Source: Mesorhizobium sp. 113-3-3
GTDB lineage: Bacteria; Pseudomonadota; Alphaproteobacteria; Rhizobiales; Rhizobiaceae
Length of the DNA stretch: 64,000 bases
NCBI RefSeq assembly: GCF_016756495.1
Contig: NZ_AP023243.1
Span: 372,001 to 436,000 of the forward strand
Direction: 5' to 3'
A program made the translations under genes and the position numbers. How positions within the stretch are numbered: the stretch's first letter is position 1; every line of letters begins with the position of its first letter. Shown here piece by piece: positions 26,566-35,596 of this stretch. The notes beneath the pieces were generated by a model. It saw nothing but the letters and a program-made list of their open reading frames with translations. It ran no database searches and was not told the origin of the DNA.

Positions 26566-27783
26566 TTATTTCCCCGCACCTTCGAACCAGGCCACCAGCA
26601 GCGCCCGTTCCTTGTCGGTGATCTGGCTGACATTGGCGGGCGGCATGGCGTGGCTGCGGCCGGCCTGCAGATAGATCTCGCGGGCATGGTTGGCGATATC
26701 AGCGTCGGTGTCGAGCACCACGCCCTTCGGCGCGTGATAGATGCCTTCATAGACCGGTTCCTGCGCATGGCACATCGAGCAGCGGCCAAGCACGGTGTCG
26801 CGCACCGCCGGGAAATGCGCCGACGCAATATAAATGTCCGCCGAGGCGGATGCCTTGGGCTCGCCGGTCAGCACCTTCGGCACGGTCGACAGCCAGATGA
26901 TGATGATGAACAGGACGAGGGCGCCGAGCCAGGTCCAGTGCGGGTTGCCGGCACGCTTGTGCACGGTGTTGAAATAATGCCGGATCAAGACGCCGATGAT
27001 GAACACCAGCGAGGCGATGACCCAGTTGAACTGCGTGCCGAACGCCAGCGGATAGTGGTTCGACAGCATCAGGAACAGAACGGGCAGCGTCAGATAGTTG
27101 TTGTGAAGCGAGCGCTGCTTGGCGATCTTGCCGTATTTCGGGTCGGGCTTGCGGCCGGCGATGAGGTCGGCGACGACGATCTTCTGGTTGGGGATGATGA
27201 CCATGAAGACGTTGGCCGACATGATCGTGGCGGTGATGGCGCCCAGATGCAGGAAAGCGGCGCGGCCGGTGAACAGGTGCGTCAGCCCCCAGGCGATGAA
27301 CACCAGCACGCCGTAGAGCACCAGCATCAGGCCGGTGTCGCTTTTGCCGAGCGGCGAGCGGCAGAGCAGATCATAGACCACCCAGCCGACGCCGATCGTG
27401 GCCATGGACAAAAGGATGCCGACCGGCACCGACATTGGCAGCACATTCGGATCGATCAGGAACAGGTCGGCGCCGGCATAGTAGACCACGCACAGCATGG
27501 CGAAGCCGGACAGCCAGGTGGCGTAGGATTCCCATTTGAACCAGGTCAGATGCTCCGGCATCTCGGCCGGCGCCACCAGATATTTCTGGATGTGGTAGAA
27601 GCCGCCGCCATGCACCTGCCATTCCTCGCCGAAGGCGCCGACGGGCATGCCCGGACGCTGGCGCAGGCCGAGATCGAGCGCGACGAAATAGAAGGACGAG
27701 CCGATCCAGGCGATGCCGGTGATGACATGCAGCCACCGAACGGCAAAGCTCACCCAGTCCCAGAAAATCGCGAAATCCATCAT
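26566..27783 (-). CDS. puuD: Membrane urate hydroxylase with cytochrome c domain (PuuD)
   Basis: A 405-residue protein: an N-terminal DUF989 membrane domain with about eight helices (opening DWVSFAVRWLHVITGIAWIG) and a C-terminal class I cytochrome c domain with heme site CSMCH (residues 335-339). It oxidises urate to 5-hydroxyisourate with electrons passing to the respiratory chain instead of making peroxide. This replaces a soluble uricase, and I see none in the window. First gene of the leftward puuD-guaD-hbpS-like-gckA run; divergent from a LysR gene. Confidence 0.93.
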   Translation of the reverse strand: MMDFAIFWDWVSFAVRWLHVITGIAWIGSSFYFVALDLGLRQRPGMPVGAFGEEWQVHGGGFYHIQKYLVAPAEMPEHLTWFKWESYATWLSGFAMLCVVYYAGADLFLIDPNVLPMSVPVGILLSMATIGVGWVVYDLLCRSPLGKSDTGLMLVLYGVLVFIAWGLTHLFTGRAAFLHLGAITATIMSANVFMVIIPNQKIVVADLIAGRKPDPKYGKIAKQRSLHNNYLTLPVLFLMLSNHYPLAFGTQFNWVIASLVFIIGVLIRHYFNTVHKRAGNPHWTWLGALVLFIIIIWLSTVPKVLTGEPKASASADIYIASAHFPAVRDTVLGRCSMCHAQEPVYEGIYHAPKGVVLDTDADIANHAREIYLQAGRSHAMPPANVSQITDKERALLVAWFEGAGK

Positions 27784-27878
27784 TGAAGTCGTCCCTGCCG
27801 ATTGGCTGACTTTACGGTGTGGCGCGCAAACGGAAAGAGGCGAGGTGTACGATGACTTTCAAAAAAAAATGGAAAATA

Positions 27879-27922
27879 CTACAGCGCCGCGCGTCCTCAT
27901 GGACGCGCAAAGGACGCTGTAG
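27879..27922. repeat. Palindromic intergenic repeat (CTACAGCG type)
   Basis: Outer arms CTACAGCG/CGCTGTAG enclose an inner perfect stem GCGCGTCC/GGACGCGC with a TCAT loop. It lies between divergent puuD and lysR. Confidence 0.75.
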
Positions 27923-27934
27923 CTCTTTGATCTG

Positions 27935-27983
27935 GCGCATGATCCTTTCCGAAAATCGATTCCTGATTTTCGGGGTCATGCGC
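27935..27983. repeat. Palindromic intergenic repeat (GCGCATGATCC type)
   Basis: Arms GCGCATGA/TCATGCGC enclose CCGAAAATC/GATTTTCGG. This sequence type is familiar as a dispersed intergenic repeat in rhizobial genomes. It ends 36 bases before the lysR start, in its leader. Confidence 0.75.
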
Positions 27984-28019
27984 TAGGTTGATCGCTGCAA
28001 ACCGGCGAAGGTGCTCCGC

Positions 28020-28940
28020 ATGGCCTATCTCGACAACATCGCCGTCTTCGTCCGCGTCGTCGAACTCGGCAATCTGTCGGCGGCGGGCCGCGACATGCGC
28101 ATTTCGCCGGCCGTCGCCTCCAACCGCATCAAGGAACTGGAGAAGCATCTGGGCGTGCGGCTGTTCAACCGCACGACGCGGCAATTGATGCCGACCGAGC
28201 ATGGCACGGTGTTTTACGCAGGCGCCAAGCAGGTGCTGGAGGCCATCACCGAAGCGGAAGCCGCCGTCTCGGCGCTGTCCGGCCAGCCGCGCGGCACCAT
28301 TCGCGTGACCGCACCGCTGGGCCTTGGCCGGCGGCTGGTGGCCTCGGGCATTCCCGACTTCCACGACAAATATCCTGACATCGAGGTGCGGCTCAGGCTC
28401 TCGGACCACAATGTCGACATCATGAAGGAAGGCATCGACGTCGCCTTCCGGCTCGGCATCATCGAGGATTCCAGCCTCAGGATGCGCGGCATCATGGAAT
28501 GCGAGCGTGTGCTGGTGGCGGCGCCGAAATATCTGGAAGCGCGTGGTGAGCCCGCCGAGCCGCAGGAACTGATCGGCAAGAAACACGACTGCCTGATGCT
28601 GCGCTATTCCGGCGCGCGCGAATATGTCTGGACGCTGCAAACGCCGACCGGGCCGCAGAAATTCGAAGTGCACGGACCCTACGACACCGACGATGGCGAC
28701 GTGCTGACCGGCTGGGCGCTGTCTGGGCGCGGCATCATCAACAAGCCGCGCTTCGAGGTCGAACCGTTCATCCGCGACCGGCGGCTGCAGGTGATCCTGG
28801 CCAACACGCCGCCGACGCCGGTGCAGTTCGCCGCCGTCTATCCGCACAAGAAGCTGCAGGACCCCAAGGTTCGGCTTTTGCTCGACTTCATGGCCGAGCG
28901 CTGCCAACGGCTGATCAAGGATATTCTGGCGGGTAAGTGA
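28020..28940 (+). CDS. LysR-family transcription regulator
   Basis: A 306-residue protein. N-terminal winged HTH (LGNLSAAGRDMRISPAVASN, then RIKELEKHLGVRLFNRTTRQ) and a C-terminal substrate-binding domain of the CrgA-like subgroup. The ATG at 28020 has GAAGG eight bases upstream. It is divergent from puuD-guaD, which makes those genes its likely targets by the usual LysR arrangement, possibly with a purine intermediate as inducer. The gap holds two palindromic repeats. Confidence 0.88.
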   Translation: MAYLDNIAVFVRVVELGNLSAAGRDMRISPAVASNRIKELEKHLGVRLFNRTTRQLMPTEHGTVFYAGAKQVLEAITEAEAAVSALSGQPRGTIRVTAPLGLGRRLVASGIPDFHDKYPDIEVRLRLSDHNVDIMKEGIDVAFRLGIIEDSSLRMRGIMECERVLVAAPKYLEARGEPAEPQELIGKKHDCLMLRYSGAREYVWTLQTPTGPQKFEVHGPYDTDDGDVLTGWALSGRGIINKPRFEVEPFIRDRRLQVILANTPPTPVQFAAVYPHKKLQDPKVRLLLDFMAERCQRLIKDILAGK

Positions 28941-28963
28941 GGGCCGAGCGGCAACCGGGGGCT

Positions 28964-28981
28964 GGCCGGCAAGTGCCGGCC
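28964..28981 (+). terminator. Possible terminator hairpin after lysR
   Basis: GGCCGGCA and TGCCGGCC form an 8-bp stem around AG, followed by only TTCT, 23 bases after the lysR stop. It is weak because a proper T-run is missing. Confidence 0.35.
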
Positions 28982-29035
28982 TTCTGGTCCATTCGCCGGG
29001 CTTGCCTTGCGCAGCGGCGAACTTAGGTTGGTGCG

Positions 29036-30001
29036 ATGCATCTCGCCATTTCGCTCAACATCGCTGCCGGCAAAGGACACGCCGTCCTGGACTTCGGTCA
29101 GGTCAGCAGCTTCGTTCGCGGCGCGGAAGCGGCGGGCGTGGACATGGTCATCATTTCCGACTCCGCCGACAAACCATCGAGCAGCCCGTTTGAAGCTACG
29201 ACGCTGCTGGCCGCTCTGGCGACGGTGACCGACAGGATCGGTCTCGTTGCCAGCGCCTCCACGCTCGCGCATCAGCCCTACAACCTGGCGCGCCGGTTTG
29301 CTTCGCTTGATATCATCAGCCATGGCCGCATCGGCTGGAACGCGACGCTGCGGCAGAACCCGCGCGAAGCCGGAAACTTCAGCCGGCCCGAGGGTTTTTG
29401 CGACGATGATTTCCGCCGCCGCGCCAAGGAGTTCATCAACATCGTACGGGCGTTGTGGATTGGCTGGGGGCGCGATGCGCTGCTGTTCGACAAGGCAGGG
29501 GGCCGCTTCCACGATCCGGACAAGATGCAGCCGCTGAACCACATCGGCGAATTCTTCTCGGTACGCGGGCCGCTCAACGTCGCACGGTCGCCGCAGGACA
29601 GGCCGGTGCTAATCATGTCCGACCCGGCCGAGGCTGATATTGATCTCGCAAGCGGCGGCGCCGACGTCGTCCTCATCGAAGGACAGCCGTCTGAGGCCTT
29701 GAAAGTTGCCGTTGGCGACCTGAAGCGCCGAGCCGCCGCTATCGGCCGCCAACCGGAGACCGTGAAGGTACTGGCAACGATGGCCCTGTCATCCGAACCG
29801 GACGTCGGCAGCCTCCAAGCCTTGCTGGAATCGAGCGGCTGTGACGGCTTCAATTTTGTTTTGCCAGCCGATATTCCAGGACTTCAGAGTTTTGCCGACC
29901 GCGTTTTGCCAGAGCTCCGGCGCCATGGCATCGCCGGCCAGGGTCAACAAGGCGCAACGCTGCGCGCACATCTTGGGCTTGGCACGGGAGGCGCAAAATG
30001 A
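29036..30001 (+). CDS. Short LLM-class (luciferase-like) flavin-dependent oxidoreductase
   Basis: A 321-residue protein of the bacterial luciferase-like monooxygenase fold, NtaA/SnaA subgroup (GLVASASTLAHQPYNLARRF, DIISHGRIGWN). It is about 100 residues shorter than its neighbour. The C-terminal part lacks the helical section between the central barrel and SGCDGFNFVLP, yet the reading frame is clean. It overlaps the next gene by 4 bases. It might be a subunit or a reduced enzyme using FMNH2 and oxygen. Substrate unknown. Confidence 0.78.
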   Translation: MHLAISLNIAAGKGHAVLDFGQVSSFVRGAEAAGVDMVIISDSADKPSSSPFEATTLLAALATVTDRIGLVASASTLAHQPYNLARRFASLDIISHGRIGWNATLRQNPREAGNFSRPEGFCDDDFRRRAKEFINIVRALWIGWGRDALLFDKAGGRFHDPDKMQPLNHIGEFFSVRGPLNVARSPQDRPVLIMSDPAEADIDLASGGADVVLIEGQPSEALKVAVGDLKRRAAAIGRQPETVKVLATMALSSEPDVGSLQALLESSGCDGFNFVLPADIPGLQSFADRVLPELRRHGIAGQGQQGATLRAHLGLGTGGAK

Positions 30002-31248
30002 GCGCGCGCCAGATGAAGCTCGGCCTGTTTCTATGGGCGGCCGGTCATCACATCGCCGCCTGGCGCCACCCCAAGGCGCATGTGACGGCCGGTATCGACA
30101 TCGACCACTACATCCAGCTGGCGCGTACGGCGGAAGCGGCCAGGTTCGACATGATTTTCTGCGAGGACGCCGCGGGCCTGCGCGAAGCCAATGTCGGCAT
30201 CGCCAGCCAGACGTCGCGCTCGATCGGCTTTGAGCCGATCAGCCTGCTTTCTGCCCTCGCCGTGCAGACCAGCCGCATCGGCCTCGTTTCCACCGCATCG
30301 ACGAGCTACAACGAGCCCTATGGGCTGGCGCGGACTTTCCTGTCGCTCGACCATTTGAGCGGCGGCCGGGCCGGCTGGAACCTGGTGACCTCGGCCAGCC
30401 CGATCGAAGCCGCCAATTTCGGCTCTACCGGCCTCAAGCCGCATGCCGACCGCTATGAGCGGGCGCGCGAATTCGCCGAAGTGGTCACCGGCCTTTGGCT
30501 CGGCAAGGCTTCCGGCCATGACGGCCAGAGCTTTTCGGTGCGCGACCCGCTCGATGTGCCGCGTTCGCCGCAGGGCGCGCCGGTCATGGTCCAGGCGGGC
30601 GCCTCGGATGTCGGCCGTGACCTCGCCGCCCGCACCGCCGACGTGGTGTTCACGGCGGCGCAGACCTTTGAAGAGGCCAAGGCCTTCTACGACGACCTCA
30701 AGGGGCGCATGGCGGCCTATGGACGGGAGCCTGACGACATCAAGATCATGCCCGGCGTCTCGCCCGTGGTGGCGGAAACCGAGGCTGAAGCCCGCGAGAA
30801 GCATGAGGAATTGCAGGCGCTGATCCCCGACGACGTCGGCGTGGCGCTGCTCTCCAGCTATCTCAGCATCTCCGATCTCGGACGCTACCCGATCGACGGG
30901 CCACTGCCCGAACTGCCGGAGAGCGAGGGCATGAAAAGCCGGCAGGCGCTGGTCATCGAGCAATCGCGCCGCGACGGCCTTTCCATCCGCCAGCTTGCCC
31001 GCCATTTCGCCGGCGCGCGCGGCCATTGGCGCATTGTCGGCACGGCGGCTCAGGTGGCCGACGAATTGCAGGCACGGTTCGAAGGCGGGGCAGCCGACGG
31101 CTTCAACGTCATGCCGTCCTATTTCCCGGGCGAACTCGATGCCTTTGCCACGCTGGTGGTGCCGGAACTGCAGCGGCGCGGCCTGTTTCGCCGGGAATAC
31201 GAGGGCCGCACGCTGCGCGATCATCTGGGCCTGAAGCGGCCGGCTTGA
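29998..31248 (+). CDS. LLM-class FMN-dependent monooxygenase (NtaA/DmoA/SnaA type)
   Basis: A 416-residue flavin monooxygenase with the full-length NtaA-type layout: start MKLGLFLWAAGHHIAAWRHP, then SLDHLSGGRAGWNLVTS, PVMVQAGASDVGRDLAA and the C-terminal GAADGFNVMPSYFPGEL. Such enzymes use reduced FMN to oxidise thioethers, sulfonates, nitrilotriacetate-like or N-heterocyclic compounds. No flavin reductase is encoded beside it. The start is coupled (ATGA) to the short LLM gene, so the two probably act together. Confidence 0.85.
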   Translation: MSARQMKLGLFLWAAGHHIAAWRHPKAHVTAGIDIDHYIQLARTAEAARFDMIFCEDAAGLREANVGIASQTSRSIGFEPISLLSALAVQTSRIGLVSTASTSYNEPYGLARTFLSLDHLSGGRAGWNLVTSASPIEAANFGSTGLKPHADRYERAREFAEVVTGLWLGKASGHDGQSFSVRDPLDVPRSPQGAPVMVQAGASDVGRDLAARTADVVFTAAQTFEEAKAFYDDLKGRMAAYGREPDDIKIMPGVSPVVAETEAEAREKHEELQALIPDDVGVALLSSYLSISDLGRYPIDGPLPELPESEGMKSRQALVIEQSRRDGLSIRQLARHFAGARGHWRIVGTAAQVADELQARFEGGAADGFNVMPSYFPGELDAFATLVVPELQRRGLFRREYEGRTLRDHLGLKRPA

Positions 31249-31259
31249 GCCGGCGGTTC

Positions 31260-32096
31260 CTATGCTTCGTCCATCATCCGGGCCGTGCCCGAAACCCTGA
31301 TCGAGCTGCCCATCTCGGGCGCAATATCGGCGCGCAGGCGCGAGCGCATGCCCATGTCCTCGCCCTGCACGACATTGATCGCGCCGCCATGCGGCCATCC
31401 GATGTCTCTGAGATAGCCGCCAAAGGCGGCCGTCGAGGCGCCCGTCGCCGGATCCTCATAGACACCGCCCGAGGCAAAGGGGTTGCGTGTGTGGAACAGC
31501 CGTGGCGTTTCGGCATAAGCGAGCAGGATCGTCACCAGCCCTTCGCGCCGCATCAGGGCCTGCCCGGCTTTCAGATCGTAACGCATGGCCGCCAGGGCTT
31601 CGCGCGACTTCAGGGCCAAGACCAGATGGTCCGCGCCACCGTGGATCAGCGCCGGCGGAATGGCAGGATCGAGATCGGCCGCGGCATAGCCGAACAGCGC
31701 CAGCGCCTCGGAAATCAGCGCCGGCGGCGCCGGCTTGCTGCGTGTCGGCGGCGACTGCAACGCGGCGGCAACGTTGGCTCCATCACGGAACCCTTCGACG
31801 GTGATGCTCGCCTGGTTGAGTTTCAGCGGAAAAATCCCATCGCCGAACTGTCGGACCAAGGCCGCTCCCAAGGCGATGGTGGCGTGACCGCAGAAGGGAA
31901 CCTCGGTTTCCGGCGAGAAATAGCGGACCCGCCAGCTCTCTCCATCCGGCGCGGCAAAGGCCGTCTCCGAGAACCCCACCTCCGCCGCCAGACGCTGCAT
32001 CTCGGCCGCGTCGGGCAAGACATCGCTGATCAGAACGCCAGCGGGATTGCCACCGGTGTTGCCGTCCGAGAAAGCCGCGATTTTCAGAACGTCCAT
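31260..32096 (-). CDS. PhzF-family isomerase/epimerase-like protein
   Basis: A 278-residue protein of the diaminopimelate-epimerase-like PhzF fold: KIAAFSDGNTGGNPAGVLI at the N-terminus, VPFCGHATIALGAAL, and FASGGVYEDPATGASTAAFG with the D-PATG signature. The ribosome site GAGGTGAGG precedes the start. The reaction is unknown; most relatives outside phenazine clusters are uncharacterised. It follows xdhC by 84 bases on the same strand and may be the last gene of the uraH-xdhABC run. Confidence 0.85.
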   Translation of the reverse strand: MDVLKIAAFSDGNTGGNPAGVLISDVLPDAAEMQRLAAEVGFSETAFAAPDGESWRVRYFSPETEVPFCGHATIALGAALVRQFGDGIFPLKLNQASITVEGFRDGANVAAALQSPPTRSKPAPPALISEALALFGYAAADLDPAIPPALIHGGADHLVLALKSREALAAMRYDLKAGQALMRREGLVTILLAYAETPRLFHTRNPFASGGVYEDPATGASTAAFGGYLRDIGWPHGGAINVVQGEDMGMRSRLRADIAPEMGSSIRVSGTARMMDEA

Positions 32097-32180
32097 GTAG
32101 CCTCACCTCATGCCGCTAGGCCGGGTGGATATCGCAAATGCATCTTTCCTGCGATCAAAAAACAGACCGGCCGACGGTGG

Positions 32181-33188
32181 CTAACCGACCATGACCTTGC
32201 CCTGCTGGACCTGATGGTCGGACGCCGCGTTGCGAACCACCAGCGCCGTCATGATCTCGGCGGCGGCAAGGGCTGCGATGACAGGCGGGCGCTTGTCCTT
32301 GACGGCATCGCCGCCGATCGGCGAGACGAGGCGGGCAAATTCCGCGTCCATGCCTTCGGCCGATTTCAGGAACCAGTTCCTGAACGTCGCTTTCTTGGTC
32401 TTCGAGCCGATCATGCCGACATAGGCCGCGTCGTCGCGTTTCAGAGCCTCGGCGACGATCAGGAAATCCAGCGCGTGGTCGTGGGTGAGGATGGCGAAGG
32501 CGGTGCCGGGCGGAGCGGTGCGCACTTCGGCCTCGGGCATCGGCGTCAGCCACGTCTCGACACTTTCCGGCATGCCTTCCAGCGCCTCGGCCCGCGTCTC
32601 GATGACGACGCCGTGCACCGGCAGAAGCGCGATCGCCGACGCTAGCGCCTGGCCGACATGGCCGCCGCCGAAGATATAGACGTGCGGCAGCTGGGCTTCT
32701 TCGGCTTCGGCGGCCGAAACCAGCTCAGCAGCGAGCGCGCCGTCGACAAGCCGGATCAGGACCTCGACGCGCCCGCCGCAGCATTGGCCGATCTCCGGCC
32801 CGAGCGGCACGTCAAGCGTGGCACAGACTTCATCGACCTCGATGCGGGTTCCCCTCCCCCTTGAGGGGAGGGTGGCGGCGAAGCCGTCGGGTGGGGTCGT
32901 CGACGGAGTGCTTGACGCCACTGCGGTGCCTTCTGAGAGGACCCCCTCTGACCGCTTCGCGGCCATCTCCCCCTCAAGGGGGGAGAAAAGCATCTGCCGC
33001 GCCTTGTCGATCGCCATATATTCGAGCTGGCCGCCGCCGATCGTGCCAACAATCGCCTCCCGCGAGACCAGCATGAAGGCGCCCTTCTCGCGCGGGGTCG
33101 AACCCTTGGTGCCGGCCACTTCGACCAAAGCGAGGCGACCCGGGCCAGCCAGGAAGTCTTTCAGGCTTTGCACTTTCGAAGTCATCAT
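32181..33188 (-). CDS. xdhC: Xanthine dehydrogenase accessory protein XdhC with in-frame repeat insertion
   Basis: A 335-residue protein. XdhC brings sulfurated molybdenum cofactor to xanthine dehydrogenase. Typical parts are VEVAGTKGSTPREKGAFML, IGGGQLEYMAID, LGPEIGQCCGGRVEVLI and the Rossmann-type VYIFGGGHVGQALASAI. Residues 68-113 (starting FSPLEGEMAAKRSEG) are the translation of a palindromic repeat inserted in frame; without them the protein would be 289 residues, close to the family norm. Starts at 33194, 33188 and 33185 are all possible; 33188 is best spaced from GGGA. Confidence 0.87.
   Translation of the reverse strand: MMTSKVQSLKDFLAGPGRLALVEVAGTKGSTPREKGAFMLVSREAIVGTIGGGQLEYMAIDKARQMLFSPLEGEMAAKRSEGVLSEGTAVASSTPSTTPPDGFAATLPSRGRGTRIEVDEVCATLDVPLGPEIGQCCGGRVEVLIRLVDGALAAELVSAAEAEEAQLPHVYIFGGGHVGQALASAIALLPVHGVVIETRAEALEGMPESVETWLTPMPEAEVRTAPPGTAFAILTHDHALDFLIVAEALKRDDAAYVGMIGSKTKKATFRNWFLKSAEGMDAEFARLVSPIGGDAVKDKRPPVIAALAAAEIMTALVVRNAASDHQVQQGKVMVG
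32850..32987. repeat. Palindromic mosaic repeat inside xdhC
   Basis: 138 bp, exactly 46 codons. The ends are inverted CTCCCCCTTGAGGGG-type hairpins and the inner arms carry GACCCC and its complement. It resembles the intergenic palindromic elements elsewhere in the window but stays open in the xdhC frame. Confidence 0.85.
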
Positions 33189-33247
33189 TCGCATTCCCGT
33201 GCGGGAAACATAGGGTTTTTCGGCCTAAATTGCACGTTTTGCCGGAT

Positions 33248-35596
33248 TCAGGCCTTCGCCTCGCCTTTCAGCCGCTCGATCGTCATCAGCACACGCTCCG
33301 GCGTCGCCGGCGCGTCAAGGCGGGGACAAATCCTGTGATCGGCGACGCTGGCCACCGCATCCGACAGCGCATGCAGCACGGACATGCCGAGCGGGAAAGG
33401 CGGCTCGCCGACTGCCTTGGAGCGGTGGATCGTCGGCTCGCCGGCTTCCGGCCAGTCGGCCAAAGTGACGTTGAAGATCTTCGGCCGGTCGGAGGCGAGC
33501 GGGATCTTGTAGGTCGACGGCGCGTGGGTGCGCAGCCGGCCCTTGTCGTCCCACCACAATTCCTCGGTCGTCAGCCAGCCCATGCCCTGGATGAAGCCGC
33601 CCTCAATCTGGCCGAGGTCGATGGCGCGGTTCAGCGAACGGCCGGTCTCGTGCAGGATATCGGTGCGCTCGACCACATATTCGCCGGTCAGCGTGTCGAC
33701 AGAGACTTCCGAGCAGGAGGCGCCGTAGGCGAAATAGTAGAAGGGGCGGCCCTGTCCCTTGTCGCGGTTCCAGTGGATTTTCGGCGTCTTGTAGAAGCCC
33801 GCGGCCGAGAGCTGGATGCGCGCCATATAGGCCTGCTTGACGAGATCGGCGAAGGCGATCTCCTGGTTGCCGATGCGCACCCGGTTGGGCAGGAACAGCA
33901 CCTGATCGCGCGGCACCTGGTATTTTTCGGCGGCGAAATCGGTCAGCCGGTCCTTGATCTGGCGAGCGCCATTCTGTGCCGCCATGCCATTGAGGTCGGA
34001 ACCGGACGACGCCGCGGTGGCCGAGGTGTTGGGCACCTTGCCGGTGGTGGTCGCGGTGATCTTCACCTGGTCGAGGTCGATCTGGAATTCTTCCGCCACC
34101 ACCTGCGCGACCTTGAGGTAGAGCCCCTGCCCCATCTCGGTGCCGCCATGGTTCAGATGCACCGAACCATCGGTGTAGACATGCACCAGCGCGCCGGCCT
34201 GGTTGTAGTGCGTGGCGGTGAAGGAAATGCCGAACTTGACCGGCGTCAGCGCCAGGCCGCGCTTGATGAAACGGCTGTTGGCGTTGAAGGCCGATATTTC
34301 ACGCCGCCGCCGCGCATAGCCGGCGCTCTCCTCGAGCTCGGCGACGATGCGCTGGATGATGTTGTCCTCGACCGTCTGATGGTAGGGCGTGATGTTGCGG
34401 TCGCTGGTGCCGTAGAAATTCTTCTTGCGGATCTCGAGCGGATCCCTGCCGAGCGCGAACGCAACCTCGTCGATGACCCGTTCGGCGCCGACCATGCCTT
34501 GCGGGCCGCCGAAGCCCCGGAAAGCGGTGTTCGACACGGTGTTGGTGTAGAGCGGCGCCGACTGCGCGTGCACCGCCGGCCAGAAATAGGTGTTGTCGCA
34601 ATGAAACAGCGCTCGATCGGTGACCGGGCCTGACAGGTCCGACGAAAAGCCGCAACGCGCGGCGAACATGAAATCGACACCGAGAATATTGCCTTCCTCG
34701 TCAAAGCCGACTTCGTAGTCGACGAGGAAATCGTGACGCTTGCCGGTGGCGATCATGTCGTCATCGCGGTCGGGCCGGATCTTGACGGCGCGATGATGCT
34801 TCTTCGCAGCGATGGCCGCGAGCGCGGCAAACTGGTTGCCTTGCGTTTCCTTGCCGCCGAAACCACCGCCCATGCGGCGGATCTCAACCGTGATGGCATT
34901 GCTGGGTACGCCGAGCGCATGGCTCACCATGTGCTGGACTTCGCTCGGATGCTGGGTCGAGGAGTATATGGTGACGTCCTCGTCCTCGCCGGGAACGGCC
35001 ATGGCGATATGGCCTTCAAGATAGAAATGCTCCTGGCCGCCGACGCGCATCTTGCCCTTCAGCCGGCGCGGCGCCGCCTTGATCGCAGCGGCGGCATCGC
35101 CGCGCTTCAAGGTAAGCGGCGGCGTAACGAGCTTATCCTTCCTCGGATCGAGTTCGCCAATGTCGGTGACGAAAGGCAATTGCTTGTACTCGACCTTGGC
35201 CAGCCTGGTGGCGCGGCGAGCCTGCTCACGGGTTTCGGCGATAACGCAGAAGATCGGCTGACCGAAGAACTCGACCTTGCCGTCGGCGAGCACCGGCTCA
35301 TCGTGCCGACCGGTCGGCGAAATGTCATTCTCGCCCGGCACATCCTTTGCCGTGAGCACATCGACGACTCCAGGGGCACCGCGCACCGCCGAAAGGTCCA
35401 TGCGGGTGATGGTGGCATGCGCGGCGGCCGAGAGCCCGAGGCAGCCATGCAGCGTGCCTGCCGGTTCCGGCATGTCGTCGATGTAGACGGCGGTGCCGCT
35501 GACATGCTTGTGGGCGGAATCATGCCGCTGGTCGGTGGCGACGCCGCCGACGATCTTCTCGGCCTTGAGATTTGATGTGGCGTGCTTGTTCATCAT
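33248..35596 (-). CDS. xdhB: Xanthine dehydrogenase molybdopterin-binding subunit
   Basis: A 782-residue catalytic subunit binding molybdenum cofactor. Seen are the aldehyde oxidase/xanthine dehydrogenase hammerhead region (TAVYIDDMPEPAGTLHGCLG), RRMGGGFGGKETQGNQFAAL, AFRGFGGPQGMVGAERVIDE and the C-terminal KAVGEPPFPLGMSVLHA with the catalytic-glutamate region. The frame is open far into xdhA; the real start is the ATG at 35596, which overlaps the xdhA stop. With XdhA it oxidises hypoxanthine and xanthine to urate. Confidence 0.94.
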   Translation of the reverse strand: MMNKHATSNLKAEKIVGGVATDQRHDSAHKHVSGTAVYIDDMPEPAGTLHGCLGLSAAAHATITRMDLSAVRGAPGVVDVLTAKDVPGENDISPTGRHDEPVLADGKVEFFGQPIFCVIAETREQARRATRLAKVEYKQLPFVTDIGELDPRKDKLVTPPLTLKRGDAAAAIKAAPRRLKGKMRVGGQEHFYLEGHIAMAVPGEDEDVTIYSSTQHPSEVQHMVSHALGVPSNAITVEIRRMGGGFGGKETQGNQFAALAAIAAKKHHRAVKIRPDRDDDMIATGKRHDFLVDYEVGFDEEGNILGVDFMFAARCGFSSDLSGPVTDRALFHCDNTYFWPAVHAQSAPLYTNTVSNTAFRGFGGPQGMVGAERVIDEVAFALGRDPLEIRKKNFYGTSDRNITPYHQTVEDNIIQRIVAELEESAGYARRRREISAFNANSRFIKRGLALTPVKFGISFTATHYNQAGALVHVYTDGSVHLNHGGTEMGQGLYLKVAQVVAEEFQIDLDQVKITATTTGKVPNTSATAASSGSDLNGMAAQNGARQIKDRLTDFAAEKYQVPRDQVLFLPNRVRIGNQEIAFADLVKQAYMARIQLSAAGFYKTPKIHWNRDKGQGRPFYYFAYGASCSEVSVDTLTGEYVVERTDILHETGRSLNRAIDLGQIEGGFIQGMGWLTTEELWWDDKGRLRTHAPSTYKIPLASDRPKIFNVTLADWPEAGEPTIHRSKAVGEPPFPLGMSVLHALSDAVASVADHRICPRLDAPATPERVLMTIERLKGEAKA

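Noticed and set aside
29036..30001. Short LLM gene as a frameshifted pseudogene
   Set aside because: The frame is intact with conserved N- and C-terminal blocks and is coupled to the next gene, so a genuine shorter protein is more likely.
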